Below, piece after piece: positions 34,301-44,490 of a stretch of 64,000 nucleotides of DNA. The stretch is from Akebia trifoliata (Eukaryota; Streptophyta; Magnoliopsida; Ranunculales; Lardizabalaceae). Where the stretch lies: contig CM030715.1 of the NCBI GenBank assembly GCA_017979445.1, forward strand, positions 10,842,187 to 10,906,186, given 5' to 3'. Under the pieces are notes generated by a model. That model ran no database searches. It saw nothing but the letters and a program-made list of their open reading frames with translations, and was not told where the DNA came from. A program made the translations under genes and the position numbers. The first letter of the stretch is position 1. The number at the start of each line of letters is the position of its first letter.

Positions 34301-34824
34301 AGAGGTCCAAAATTTATGAAAGGTATTTCGATCATTTTGGTGATTTTTACGAATTTTTTTCGAATTTTAGCGTGAGGTTTCTTTCAATCAATGTGTGAGT
34401 ATTTCTAAGTACCAAAGTTATATTTTTCTAGTGTAGCGAAGTCTCTAAGTTGTCGAACTGTATAGTGAACTTAAGCGTACGTGCTTGCTAAATCGGGTGT
34501 AAGGTGTAGCGATCCTAAGCGTACGTAAATTTCTATGTCGAGTCATGACAAGTAAGGGGGATGAAAAGACTAGAAACAGCATGAATCAAGCAGTACTTAC
34601 AAGTCTTCGAGTTCTTTTATGCTCATCATTAGGAATCCACTACAGCCGACTGACGAATTGTAGAGTTGGGCAGATGCAAAAATGGGCTGTCTACACCCAT
34701 CCCCTATCATTGACATAGATCAAGATGGAGTGCCAATCATACTACTATTGAAGTAGATCCTTCTGTTGTTCCTACTTCTGGGACCAATTCTCCTGTTTCC
34801 ATTACTCAGCCTTCTTCTGAATGA
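28322..34824 (+). pseudogene. Intron-containing antisense gene of element B (putative gypsy-type transposase / coiled-coil protein)
   Basis: The + strand gene starts at ATG 28322 (context cccATGGcc). Exon 1 (28322-28796) has a 106-codon open start; 'GFSFPLSTFLRDVL' resembles the 'putative gypsy-type transposase' domain of plant proteins and Tat antisense ORFs. Frame continues past three in-frame stops to a GT at 28797. Candidate introns are 28797-28895 (GTAAAG...TGCAG) and 29855-29930 (GTAACT...CGTAG). Both joins keep the frame, e.g. ...FVHDLHQ to AHIYGTVAFLKW. Exon 3 has a Lys/Glu-rich coiled coil (29949-30158). A frameshift lies near 29340. The C LTR (30614-34695) interrupts it before a tail ending TGA at 34824. 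Function is unknown; it lies downstream of pol on the opposite strand, as Tat antisense ORFs do. Confidence 0.6.
30614..34695 (-). repeat. Second copy of the 4-kb C-type LTR, inverted
   Basis: On the minus strand it starts TGTAGACAGCCC at 34695 and ends at 30614 (tgttgac on +). It matches 15606-19660 in reverse complement throughout, including the 137-bp array (about 31080-32345 here) and the AT-rich tract (33300-34010). It interrupts element B's antisense gene. The bases on either side (caacc / cccat) do not form an obvious 5-bp duplication, so it may be a solo LTR with eroded ends or a fragment. The 72-aa + frame at 32891 is purine-rich chance sequence. Confidence 0.8.
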
Positions 34825-35996
34825 TAACATGTTTTATACTACTGTACTTGTGCACTCTGTACTTATCCCTTCTTTCAGGATCTCTCCTTTGTACTTCCTC
34901 TTTAACTACTAATGAAAAATTACTTACTATCACCTTTGGCATCTCTTTCTACTCATCACATTGCCTATACGCGTGCTGGTTGAAATAACCCCTGCATATA
35001 CTGAGCCGTTAATTAGTGATTAGCCCATTCAGTTGCAAGACTACTCAAGCATACACTACTTTCTCTTCCTGCCCACTGCTCTATCATACTTATGTTGTAA
35101 AGTGTTCAAGCACTTACACACTGCTAACTGTTCTGCACACACTATAAACTACTCAAGCACATATATGCTGCTAGCTGTTCTACCCATATTGTAAATTGCT
35201 CAAGCATATTTTCTTTTCTCTTTACTTCCTCCCAAGTTCTACCCAAAGTAAATTTTACTTTTGGTGGAAACTACTCGAGTTAACATTGGAAATTGTTCTC
35301 GAGCCACTATCCTTAAAGAAGGCTCTGACTCTATTTTTATTTTGAGCTATAAAACACTTTGTACTGAACTAACCATGAATTCGACTACCTGAGTCATTGT
35401 CCTTGAAGAAGGCTCTAATTCTATTTCTATTCTGATTTATAAAATATTTTGCACTAAACTAACCTTGAATTTGGCTACTTGAGTCATTGTCCTTGAAGAA
35501 GGCTCTAACTCTATTTCTATTCTGATTTATAAAATATTTTGCACTAAACTAACCTTGAATTTGGCTACCTAAGTCATTGTCCTTGAAGAAGGCTCTAACT
35601 CTGTTTCTATTATAAGCGAACCCTACAAATAGCTATCTGGGTCATTATCCTTGAGTAAGGCTCTGACTCTACTCATACTTGCAATTGTAAGACATTTTGT
35701 ACTAGTTAACCTTGTAAACAACTATCTAAGTCACTGTCCTTAAAGAAGGCTTTAACTCTACTATACTTACATCTGTAAGGCAATTTGTACTAAGCTAACC
35801 TTGCAAATAGTTATCTGAGTCACTGTCCTTGAAGAAGTTTCTAACTCTGGTCATACTTTCAACTATAATCATTCGACTAACTTTTTGGCTAGTAAACTTA
35901 TGGTAGAATAGGACCCTTGTAGACATGAGAATATTTATCTTTGAACCTCAATACTATGTTGTTTGGAATTGCCACCATTCTTTTTGGAAATGGGTA
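34825..35996. repeat. Non-coding region with two tandem repeats (about 55 bp and 90 bp)
   Basis: Bases 35030-35220 hold about four loose units around 'actactcaagcaca'. Bases 35311-35900 hold seven units starting 'ccttgaagaaggctctaact' at 35311, 35401, 35491, 35581, 35649, 35738 and 35827 (period 90, one short unit of 68). Units 2-4 are nearly identical. On element B's strand this lies between pol and the 3' LTR. Bases 35961-35980 on the minus strand read 'TGGCAATTCCAAACAAC', like a Tat primer-binding site belonging to the neighbouring LTR. Confidence 0.8.
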
Positions 35997-37944
35997 TGAA
36001 TGGGCACTCGATTCGATTCTTTTGAAAATTATTTTTTTGTGGCATTGTAGTGACTCTCATTCTTGGAAAAGGTATGGCATACCTGAAATCTAGGTAAGGG
36101 GATTTAGTTAGAGGATGGGGAAGGTGTTAAGCACCCCATTCTCTCCACCTATGGTGGTTACCTTTAGATTTGGCCATTTTTGAAAAGATTAACATAACAA
36201 GTAAAATGCATGATATGCATGACGTGGGTGGGTGCACATAGTGTGTATGTACTCCTTTGAAAGAAGATTTAATGTTTGTATAGATATAAGGAATATCCTA
36301 TAGGAGAGGATATCTCATAAAGTTATCACATTTTTACATGAATGAGAATGTTGGTTTAGGATTTTAGAGAAGTTCCATGAATGGAGTTCCCTTTAGATCC
36401 ACAACCTTAATGCATGCATACTTAATTCGAAACTTAGTGTTTTAGCCCCATCAAGAGAGCTACACAATTCTTCATCATGGCCAAGTATGTGTGGTGTGTG
36501 TGAATGGTGTACATTATGATGCATGAGATAAAAGTGGGTAAAGAAAGGCTTCAACTTCCATCCTTTCGACCAAACCGCCTCAAGCATTCCATGCCCAAGG
36601 TTGAGGTTCAATCTACTTGAAATGAAGGAGGGTTTTCCATCACATCCTAAAGATTTCTAAAAAAAAAAAAAGAGGGATAGAAGAAGAAGATGCAAGTTAA
36701 AAAATCAATAACAACTACTATACCCACCTTGTCCCATTAGAGGTCTTGAATGAACTTGAGCTTGAGAAATGAACTTGAGAGTTGAAGGATGTAGTTGAGA
36801 GTTGAGAGAGTTGAAGGTTGAGAGATGAGAGATTAGTAGAGAATTTGGTAGAGTTTTAGGTTGAGGGATTGGTGCTTGAAAGCATGAAATGTTTTTAGAA
36901 AATGAGGGTATTTATAAAGTTTTTGGAGAACTTTTGGGGATAAAGTGGTCCAACCCTAAAAATAAAAAAAATGGACATGAGATTTAGGTTATTTCTTTTT
37001 GGATTTTTCATTTGTATGGGAGTAAAGATGACATTTGTGAAGAAACCCTAAAAGTATTATTTGATCTTTGATTTTTTGATAAATAAAGATAAGAGAACAA
37101 AAAGTACTTTTGGGAGGGTGAATAAGGGAGTGATATGTGTAAAGGTGGAGTGATAGGTAAAAAGTAGACCTTGATTCATTTGTAAATAACACATAAAGTA
37201 AGAGTGGAAGTATAATTTTGAAATAGAAAAATGGGAGAACAAAAGTACTTTTGGGAGGATGAGTAGGAGAATGACATGTATAAAGGTGAAGAGGTAGGTA
37301 AAAAGTAGACCTTGGTTCATTTGTAAATAACACATAAAGCAAGGGTGGAAGTATAATTTTAAAATGGACCAATGGGAGAACTCCATGTATGTACTTGAAG
37401 ATTCCCACCTTTTGAGGGTATGATTGGAAATTCTCTCAACTTTATAGATTATTACCAAAGACCAAAGTATCTTTTTAATTTGACCACACCTTTTGAGAAG
37501 GGCATTCTTGAGTTTTCACAAATGGGGAGTTGACCCTCCAATTAGATAATGCATTGGGTATTGAGGGCTAATGGGAGATCAACATGTGTCATCTTTTGAG
37601 GGGGTGTGAAAAAATGGACTTAGAGTGGTTTTGGTATTGGGCTTAGGGAATGGACTTGGGCTTGGGCTTAGAATATGGACTTGGGTTTGGGTTATGGTAT
37701 GGGTGATGGAGCAGTGAATGGATATAGATTCGGATTGGATAATGGAAGTAAGTAGAATTGGCTTAGATTAGGGACAAGGTATGGGTATGCAAAAATAATA
37801 TGAGATGATGCATGTATGCATGTATGCATGAACAATGATGCCATGTGGCAATGTGGCCCCTTGATAGGCTTGAGTTCTAAATCGAAATCAATTCGAGGAC
37901 ATTTGGATCTTTCCAACGGGTTCGTGCGAATTGGGGTGTCTACA
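35997..37944 (-). repeat. Tat-type LTR (about 1.95 kb) within element B
   Basis: The minus strand starts TGTAGACACCCC at 37944. The other end reads TGAATGGGCACTCGAT on +, comparable with TGAAAGTGCCCTTGAT of element A's LTRs, though the true edge may be up to 25 bases further left. It has the conserved 'ggggtgcttaacacc' block of these LTRs and a direct duplication of about 140 bp (37093 and 37236). Flanking pentamers (gggta / accct) do not match, so insertion as a solo LTR is not proven. The two overlapping minus-strand frames (133 and 139 aa) come from the duplication. Confidence 0.65.
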
Positions 37945-38345
37945 ACCCTGACCAACTTCTCCTCTACCAAAAAGGGCAGAACAGACTCACGTAGGTCTGA
38001 ACCCCGGCTAGATCCACACGGCTATTGTTACTCATACTAGAGCTGAGCCCCGATCAACAATTTTACTCTACCAATGAAAGCAGAGAAGATCTACGTAGGC
38101 TCAAATTCCGATTGGATTCTACTGAAACATTCTTGAAGCTCATGACAGAGTATGACCCCGACCAACCATCTTACTCTGCCAACGTAGGTAGAGAAGACCC
38201 ACGTAAGTCCGAATCCCAGTTGGATCCACACAACTATTGTTATTCATGTTAGAGCTGAGTCCCGACCAGCAATCTTGCTATGCTAATAAAGGCAGAGAAG
38301 ACCCACGTAGGCTGAAATCCCAGCTGGATTCCCTTCTTCAACTTA
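37945..38345. repeat. 104-bp tandem repeat, four units
   Basis: Units begin near 37945, 38048, 38156 and 38252 with 'cccgaccaac..ttctctacc' and share 'gcagagaagacccacgtagg' and 'aatcccagctggattc'. They follow the end of element B's pol on the minus strand. Plus-strand frames of 74-75 aa here are repeat artefacts. Confidence 0.85.
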
Positions 38346-38399
38346 GCCCAACAAACATATCTAAAAGGCAATCATAGTAAAATATTTACTGATAATATC

Positions 38400-39570
38400 T
38401 TTTTAAATTACATGCATTCCATGGTCTAGGTAGTTCTTGACCAGACATGGTGAGTAGGTAATATGTTCCCTTCTGGCCTACTTTGGTCACTCTGTAGGTC
38501 TCTTCCCAATTTGTTCCTTGCTTATCACCATTTGGCTCTTCCATGTTCTGGTATACTCGCCGCAGTATTAAATCGTCTTCTTGAAGCTGCCGAGGGTAGA
38601 CCTTTTTGTTGAAGTAGCTCTGCAGCTTCTTGTGGTAGTGTTCTAATCTGACAAATGCGGCATCTCAATTTTTCTCTAACAAGTCCAATTCCACAACTAA
38701 TTGTTGGCTATTTTCTTCAGATTGCACTACCTTGGACCTTACAATGGGGAAGTTATTCTCCATAGGGATCACAACTTCTATCCTGTAAGCCATGGCAAAT
38801 GGGGACATTCCTGTGGATGTTCTAACAGTCATCCTGTATGCCCACAAAACTTCATGCAGAACAGACGTCCACCTACCTTTGCTTCCCTTAACCTCTTCTT
38901 TAAAATGTTCATAGCTTCGACTTGCCCATTACCCTAGGGGTACTAGGGTGTGGAGAACAACGGCTTTATCCCATACTTATTGCAAAATTCTCTTATCTAA
39001 TTTCCAGTAAATTGCCTTTTATTATCGGAGACTATGGTGCATGGCAAATCGAATCAACAAATAATGTTCTCCCAGAGGAACTTTTGAACTTCTTATTGTC
39101 GAATTCTGGCCAAAGGAAGTGCTACTGCCTACTTAGTGTAATAATCTGTTGCCAATGGCAAGAAAGTAAGATTGCTTGGAGCTCTGGGCAATGGACCTAC
39201 TAAGTTGATCCCCCACTGGGCGAAGGGCCACGGGCTAATGAGGAAGTGAAGCTACATTGCTAGTTGCGTGATTATCTTCACATGCCTCTTATAACTATCA
39301 CAATGCTTGACGTACAGGACTGTGTCTTTCTGCATGTAAGGCTAGAAATATCCTTGAGAGAGCATCTTATACGCTAAAGTTTTCCTTCCTGAATGGTTTC
39401 CACAATCGCCGTCGTGGATCTCTCTCAATACTTCCTTCTCTTCCCCTGGGGCTAGACAGCGCAAGAGTAGCCCTCCTATGGACCGTTTGTACAAGGTGAC
39501 ATCCAGGACCGTGTATCTTTCTACTCTATCCTTGACTTGTATGGCTACTTTTAGGTTGTCGGGCAAGTTC
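38400..39570 (-). pseudogene. pol: Element B integrase
   Basis: Integrase joins the DNA copy to the host chromosome. The minus frame 39342-39566 has the zinc-binding part (EVLREIHDGDCGNHSGRKTL). The core (about 38660-39340) reads 'WGINLVGPLP', where a catalytic-core Asp position is Asn, and SDNKRQFTGN with the second Asp kept. The minus frame 38665-38847 has the C-terminal part (MWAYRMTVRTSTGMSPFAMA). The last recognisable piece near 38420-38520 reads TYRVTKVGQKGTYYL then LPRPWNACNL. Several stops interrupt it. Downstream lie the 104-bp repeats. Confidence 0.75.
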
Positions 39571-41545
39571 TTGTACTACAAGTAAACTAGGATCGAATTT
39601 ATCCATCCTCGACTTCCTTCAATTGCACCAAGTTAGGCAACCCAAGCTCATCTATTGATGGGTGCTCTCGATAGCTCAAAGGTAATTCCCTTTTGTTCTG
39701 CCCGACTAACATGGAAGCGATGTAGATCAGGGTGTCTGCAGGCCTGTTGTATATCCATGGTATGTGCTCCACTTTGACGTCTCCCGTTTGATGAATAGCA
39801 ACCCTGATTTTCTCAAGATAAAGTTGCATTCGAGGGTCTCAGGCCTCGAAGGTCCCGCTAATATGGTTGACCACTAACTGTGAGTCGCTATGCATCGTAG
39901 CCTTTAATACCCCCAGACCTACTAAGGAACAAGGCTGAACAGCATTACCTCATATTTTACCTCATTATTGGAGGCCTTGAATTCGAGGGTCACCCACCTT
40001 CTCTTTCCTTGCTTTGTCTGGGTAATTAGCACTACTTCGATTCCTGACCCCTCAAAATTGGATGATCTATCCACGTAGACCTTCCACCCCAATTTGCTTG
40101 GCGACACCTGTTCATCCTTCGCTTGTTGTAATTCTTTTATCAACAAATTTGCTTCCTTCTCCACTGGGAAGTCTGCTAAGAAGTCAGCAACTACTTGGCC
40201 TTTCATCGAAACTTTGGATTTGTATTCGAGGCCGAACTCCGCTATCAGCACTACCCATCTGGCAATCCTCCCCGCATTTTCTACTTTCCTAAGCACAGAC
40301 TTCAGGGAAAATTCTGTGATGACTAGTACTTGATGTGCCTGAAAATATGGTCGCAAGTGCATTACCGTGTAGACCAGCGCTAATCCAACTTTTTCGAATC
40401 TTGTATAACGCATCTCTACATTTGTAAAAGTCTTACTTAGAAAGTAAACGGGTTGTTCACCTACTGGCCCAGTTTTGACCAGGACTGAGCTGAGTACGTG
40501 CTCAGACGTGGCCAAATACACCCTTAACTCTTCTCCAGCCTCTGGCTTGGAGAGTATAGGTGGCTTACCAAGATATCCCTTTAGCTCTGAGAATGCTTGC
40601 TCACATACTTCCGTCCACTTGAACCTGGAATTCTTCTGTAGTAGCTAGTATAAAAGCCTACACTTATTTCAAAACCTGGTTATGAAGCAAATCAGGGCAG
40701 CAATTCTTCCTGCAAGCTTCTGGACTTGCTTCTAGGTTTTTGGGGAGGGCATCTCTAGCAGAACTCTGATCTAATCTGGGTTGGCCTCGATTCCTCTCTT
40801 TATGACTAGATAACCCAGGAGCTTTCTTGATGTTAACATGAAGGTGCATTTATCTGGGTTGAGCTTCATTTCCACCTTCCTTATCTTAAAGAAGACTTCC
40901 TTTGAATCTCTAACATGGTCTTCCTTCTTTTGACTTTTAACAAGCAGGTCGTTTATGTATACTTCTATTGTCTGGCCTAACAAGTCTCTGAGCAGCTTTG
41001 TTATTAACCTCTAATAAGTGACCCCCGCGTTTTTCAACCCGAAGGGCATCACCTTGTAGCAATAGAATCCTTGCTCTATAATGAATGCCATCTTCTTCTG
41101 ATCTTCTAGGTTGAGTTGTATCTTGCTATAACCTAAGTAATCATCTGTTAAAGACAATCTTTCATGGCTAGAAGTCACGTCTACAAGCTGGTCTATCCTC
41201 GGCCTCAGGAAACTATCCTTAGCACAGGCTTTGTTCAAATTTGTAAAGTCTATCCAGACTCTAACCTTCCTATTCTTCTTGTGCACCATAATAATATTTG
41301 CTATCTATTCCAGAAACTATACCTCCCTTATAAACCTTGCCCTGATCACCCTGTTCACTTCCTCATTTACCACTTTTTTGAATCGCGGTGCTAGTTTATT
41401 TGGCTTTTGCTTAACTGGACTGAAGTCTGGCTTGACGTTTAGACGGTGGCAAATCACCTCTGGATTTATTCTTGGCATCTCTTCAATAGACCAGGAAAAA
41501 ATGTCTCGATTCCTTCTTAAGCACTCTGCCATCTCTTTCAACTCC
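39571..41545 (-). pseudogene. pol: Element B reverse transcriptase and dual RNase H
   Basis: RT starts near 41541 with the linker DIFSWSIEEMPRINPEVICH, then RVWIDFTNLNKACAKDSF and CYKVMPFGLKNAGVTY. The active site at about 40948-40959 reads YIND instead of YVDD, so one of the two metal-binding Asp is lost. The minus frame 39922-40521 (199 codons) holds both the usual RNase H (YLATSEHVLSSVLV...PVYFLSKTF) and the second, archaeal-like RNase H (WKVYVDRSSNFEGSGIEVVL...ASNNEVKYE). That pair marks the Tat lineage. The frame 39599-39829 carries the end of the second RNase H (VEHIPWIYNRPADTL). Stops separate the frames. Confidence 0.85.
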
Positions 41546-41682
41546 CCTAGTTCCAGATAGGCCCCTACTTCTATCTACTTTCCTTCTTCTACATCCATCA
41601 TCTGTAGGCCTTCTAAACATCAGGGTCTACCAATTTTGGTCTCCTCCCACTGTAATTGCTATTACTGAACTTTGTCTTCGGC

Positions 41683-42306
41683 TCATTTATCCCTCCTCAA
41701 TGTGCACATTTGTACTGCTACTTGGTCACCCTGGACATCCCATATCCCCTGCAGTGTAGGAAATCGAAGAACTTGATAGTAGGTGGATGGGACGGCTCTC
41801 ATCTCATACGTCCACCACCTATCCAGAATGGCGTTGTACGGGGAACTTGCTTCGACGACCACAAACCGGGTTATCAAAGTCAATGGCCTTGTTTTGATTG
41901 GTAATACTATCTCACCCCAGAGCTGACTAGATCTTCCATTGAAATCGACCAATGGTGCTTCTGCTGGAGCAAACATGTTCCTATTGGGACCCATCTTCAA
42001 AAGGATGTCCACCATGTTACCGCTATCTACCAGCACTCTCTTAAGCACAAAGGTGCCCACCAACAAGGTTATCACTAGTGTATCATAATGGGGTCTAGCA
42101 ACCCCTTCCAAATCTTTCTCAGTAACTGCTAACGTTTGTTTCCCGAAGGATTCTAGATCGGTAGGTCCACTCCTTATCTTAAAAATCTGAGCCAGGTAAT
42201 CGACTCTCATTTTCTTTGACCTCTCAGTATTTTCGGTTTGCCCGGGCCTGCCATTCTTCTCTCTAATGACAATATGTATCACACTGCCCTCTATGGTGGC
42301 TGCCAT
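41683..42306 (-). CDS. pol: Element B aspartic protease region (207-codon open frame)
   Basis: This is the longest open frame on element B's pol side. Residues 91-99 read VLVDSGNMV, with the catalytic Asp-Ser-Gly triad at 94-96, and 'YNAILDRWWTYEMRAVPSTY' near residues 160-180 is the second conserved protease block. It cuts the polyprotein in active elements. The start chosen is the first ATG of the frame; in the element it would be read as part of a polyprotein. The frame itself is intact, but gag upstream and RT downstream are broken. Confidence 0.75.
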   Translation of the reverse strand: MAATIEGSVIHIVIREKNGRPGQTENTERSKKMRVDYLAQIFKIRSGPTDLESFGKQTLAVTEKDLEGVARPHYDTLVITLLVGTFVLKRVLVDSGNMVDILLKMGPNRNMFAPAEAPLVDFNGRSSQLWGEIVLPIKTRPLTLITRFVVVEASSPYNAILDRWWTYEMRAVPSTYYQVLRFPTLQGIWDVQGDQVAVQMCTLRRDK

Positions 42307-43665
42307 GCATTAAGATTCCTTTCTTGAAGCGGGTCCTCCCTTTGCTTTCTAGGCAAGTCTCTTAGTCTACTCTACTCTGCTAGCTTTCACAGGAATCTTC
42401 TCAAAGCTTGGCATCTATTAGTGGTGTGAGCTTGCACCTTGTGATACTCACAGTATCTCTCATCCTGGTTAATCTGATCTCAAGGAAGTGGCGCGGGCCA
42501 CTCAAAAAATGGTTCATGAGCAATAAGGGGCAATATCATACAAGGGGACATAGCGAAATATGTCCTTGACCTTCTCATCTCTCCATCTTGCTCATGTGGT
42601 CTCTTTCTACCCTGCTGTTGTAGTTGAGACTACTTGCTAGGTTTTTCCACAGTAGGTATGAACTGGCTCGTTTCCACTGAGCTCAGGGGATCATCTTCTA
42701 AGCGGATATACTTTTCAGCTCTCTTGAACAACTTGTTCAAAGTCTCCAACCTCTACTTCATAAGGGATCTATACAACCCTGAGTTAGAGGGTAGGAAATT
42801 TTTGAACACCACTATCGCCGTTCATTCGTAACAACTCTCTAGTGATATTGCTTCCTCTCTGAACTTTCTAGTGAATTCCCTGAGGCTCTCCCCCAATCCC
42901 TGCCTCATTCTAAGCAGTGCATTGATATCTCCTCCACTCTTTCGATTGCCAATGTACTGCACGATGAAGGTAGTACAAAACTCTTCAAATGAACTAACGG
43001 ATCCACATGGCAGTTTGTGGAACCAAGTCAGAGTGTTCTCCTACAAACTCGAAGGGAACAATTTACATATTAGTCCTTCTATTTCTTCCCACAATGCGAG
43101 CATCTGTTAGAAGTGGAACAAATGCTCTATCGGGTCCTTCGTCTTGGAATAAGGGGTAAACCGTGGCAACATGAACTTCTTAGGAATTTCTTGGGCTAAA
43201 GTTTCTACTGAGAAGGGAAACTTCTGGATTCTTCGAATGGCTTGCACTATTGTTGTGTCCACGTCAACATTTTTTATCATTTCTTTATCCTTTCTAATCA
43301 TCTCTCTAATCTCTTTTTGAGTTAACCCTAATACGGGTTTCGGCTCGAGTGGTTGTTGTGGCAACCTCTATTCCATCTTCCCCCATGGGGATCACTAACA
43401 GTGTATTTCCTTTAGTACTTGAGCTATAGCCATCCTTATCTGTCTCCTAAGGATCCTTCGGCCTATTGTCTCGTTCCGCTTACTGGCTATTATCAAGATA
43501 TCGACTCAAGTTCTGATTTTACTCTATCAAATCATCCATCCTCTTTTGCATCTCTTCTTACTACTTTCTCATACCCTCCAACATCGTTAAGAGTTGTGCG
43601 TCTACGACCGGAGCACCCGAAGGGGATGCAATGACTTCATTTGTTTTGGTAGATCTCACCATCAT
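42307..43665 (-). pseudogene. gag: Element B gag
   Basis: The likely start is ATG at 43665-43663, shortly after the primer-binding site, reading MMVRSTKTNEVIASPSGAP. The 85-codon frame 43107-43364 holds MPQQPLEPKPVLGL...; the capsid part continues through stops with SSFEEFCTTFIVQYIGNRKS. The knuckle at 42418-42468 reads CEYHKVQAHTTNRC, the Tat CX2HX4HX4C type. At least six in-frame stops are present. Gag would form the particle that packages element RNA. Confidence 0.75.
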
Positions 43666-43692
43666 TTCAACTGAAATCAATTTGTTACTGGT

Positions 43693-43711
43693 TTCCCATG
43701 GACAACACCAA
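43693..43711 (-). other. Primer-binding site of element B
   Basis: The minus strand reads TTGGTGTTGTCCATGGGAA, a decayed form of the TTGGCGCCGTCTGTGGGAA motif that follows the LTR in many Tat-lineage elements. It abuts the LTR at 43712 and precedes gag. Confidence 0.7.
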
Positions 43712-44212
43712 TCATTCCAAAGTTACTCCTCGTGGCGGCTTGGTACCTGTCACACACTTCGACGCTTAGGTCAAATAAATGGAGGAACAATAATCAGTAC
43801 TCGTTTGCTCTTGATCTCTTCAACCCCCTTTCAATAGTGCCTACTATGTTCTTTAATCCCCCGTACCTCACGTAGGGTTACTCCCTCTATAGGCTGCAAT
43901 CATGGGATTTGTGCTAGTTCAACGGTGTTATTTACCTAATTGGGATATTTTGGATCGATCAAACTTATCTGTAAAAATCCCTTCCGAGATTTACAGGATT
44001 GAAGTGCATGCAACAATATTACGTTTTTCTCGTGGCCTGGTAGTAAGCCAGGCCTCACTTAATGCTATGCTACCCTGCCGGTCAGACCAGGGAGGGCTCT
44101 ATTTTGACCTGCCCTGCTTGCTAGATAGCATGAACTAGTCTTTGCTAGGTACCTCCTAACTGGCATGGACATGTGTATGGATAAGATTTATATGCAATTA
44201 TTTCCCTTTACA
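43712..44212 (-). repeat. 5' LTR of element B
   Basis: 501 bp, aligning with 19661-19925 plus 27590-27852. On the minus strand it starts TGTAAAGGGAAATAATTGC at 44212. It directly abuts Athila-like leader sequence (tgcttcaagttgt) to the right. Confidence 0.85.
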
Positions 44213-44490
44213 TGCTTCAAGTTGTCCCAATTGTGTTTTTTTTATCATATTCGACATCTAGTAAGATCTTGTCCTTCTAAGGGGATAAACTCAGACTATT
44301 CGAGAAAGGAAGGTGATTTAAGAATGCTTTTGCTTATGCATTGTACGCCACCTTTGATCTAGAGATACGAATTATCTAAATTTGATTGCATAGAACCAAG
44401 TTGGAAGACTAGTTGTGCAATTTTTAACTAGTTAGGAGCTTTCTAAAGTTAGCCAACCTATCTAGATATAGTCTTTTCTTTCGTGATTAT
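44213..44490 (+). other. Leader of a second Athila-like copy
   Basis: Homologous to 3326-3625 of the first copy over nearly its whole length. The part upstream of 44213 is not in the window: element B inserted here and the left flank has since been replaced. Confidence 0.75.

Larger units (their letters stand above)
19661..44212 (-). mobile_element. Tat-lineage Ty3/gypsy element B, interrupted by three insertions
   Basis: On the minus strand the order is 5' LTR (43712-44212), primer-binding site, gag, protease, RT, dual RNase H, integrase, tandem repeats, an opposite-strand gene, and 3' LTR (19661-19925 plus 27590-27852). The dual RNase H and the opposite-strand gene downstream of pol are Tat-lineage traits. 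Interruptions are a complete Tekay-like element in the 3' LTR, a reverse C LTR in the opposite-strand gene, and an LTR at about 35997-37944. The right flank (tgcttcaagttgt...) is Athila-like leader, so B sits in such an element. I could not confirm a target duplication, because the left flank is the C LTR. Confidence 0.75.

Noticed and set aside
15606..34695. Reading the two C-type LTRs as the pair of one retrotransposon
   Set aside because: They are in opposite orientation; LTRs of one element are direct repeats.
36989..37458. Overlapping 133- and 139-aa minus-strand frames rich in hydrophobic residues
   Set aside because: They cover a direct duplication of about 140 bp inside an LTR, and the similarity is carried in two frames at once.
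40062..40333. Plus-strand frames opposite the RNase H region
   Set aside because: Shadows of the minus-strand dual RNase H reading frame.
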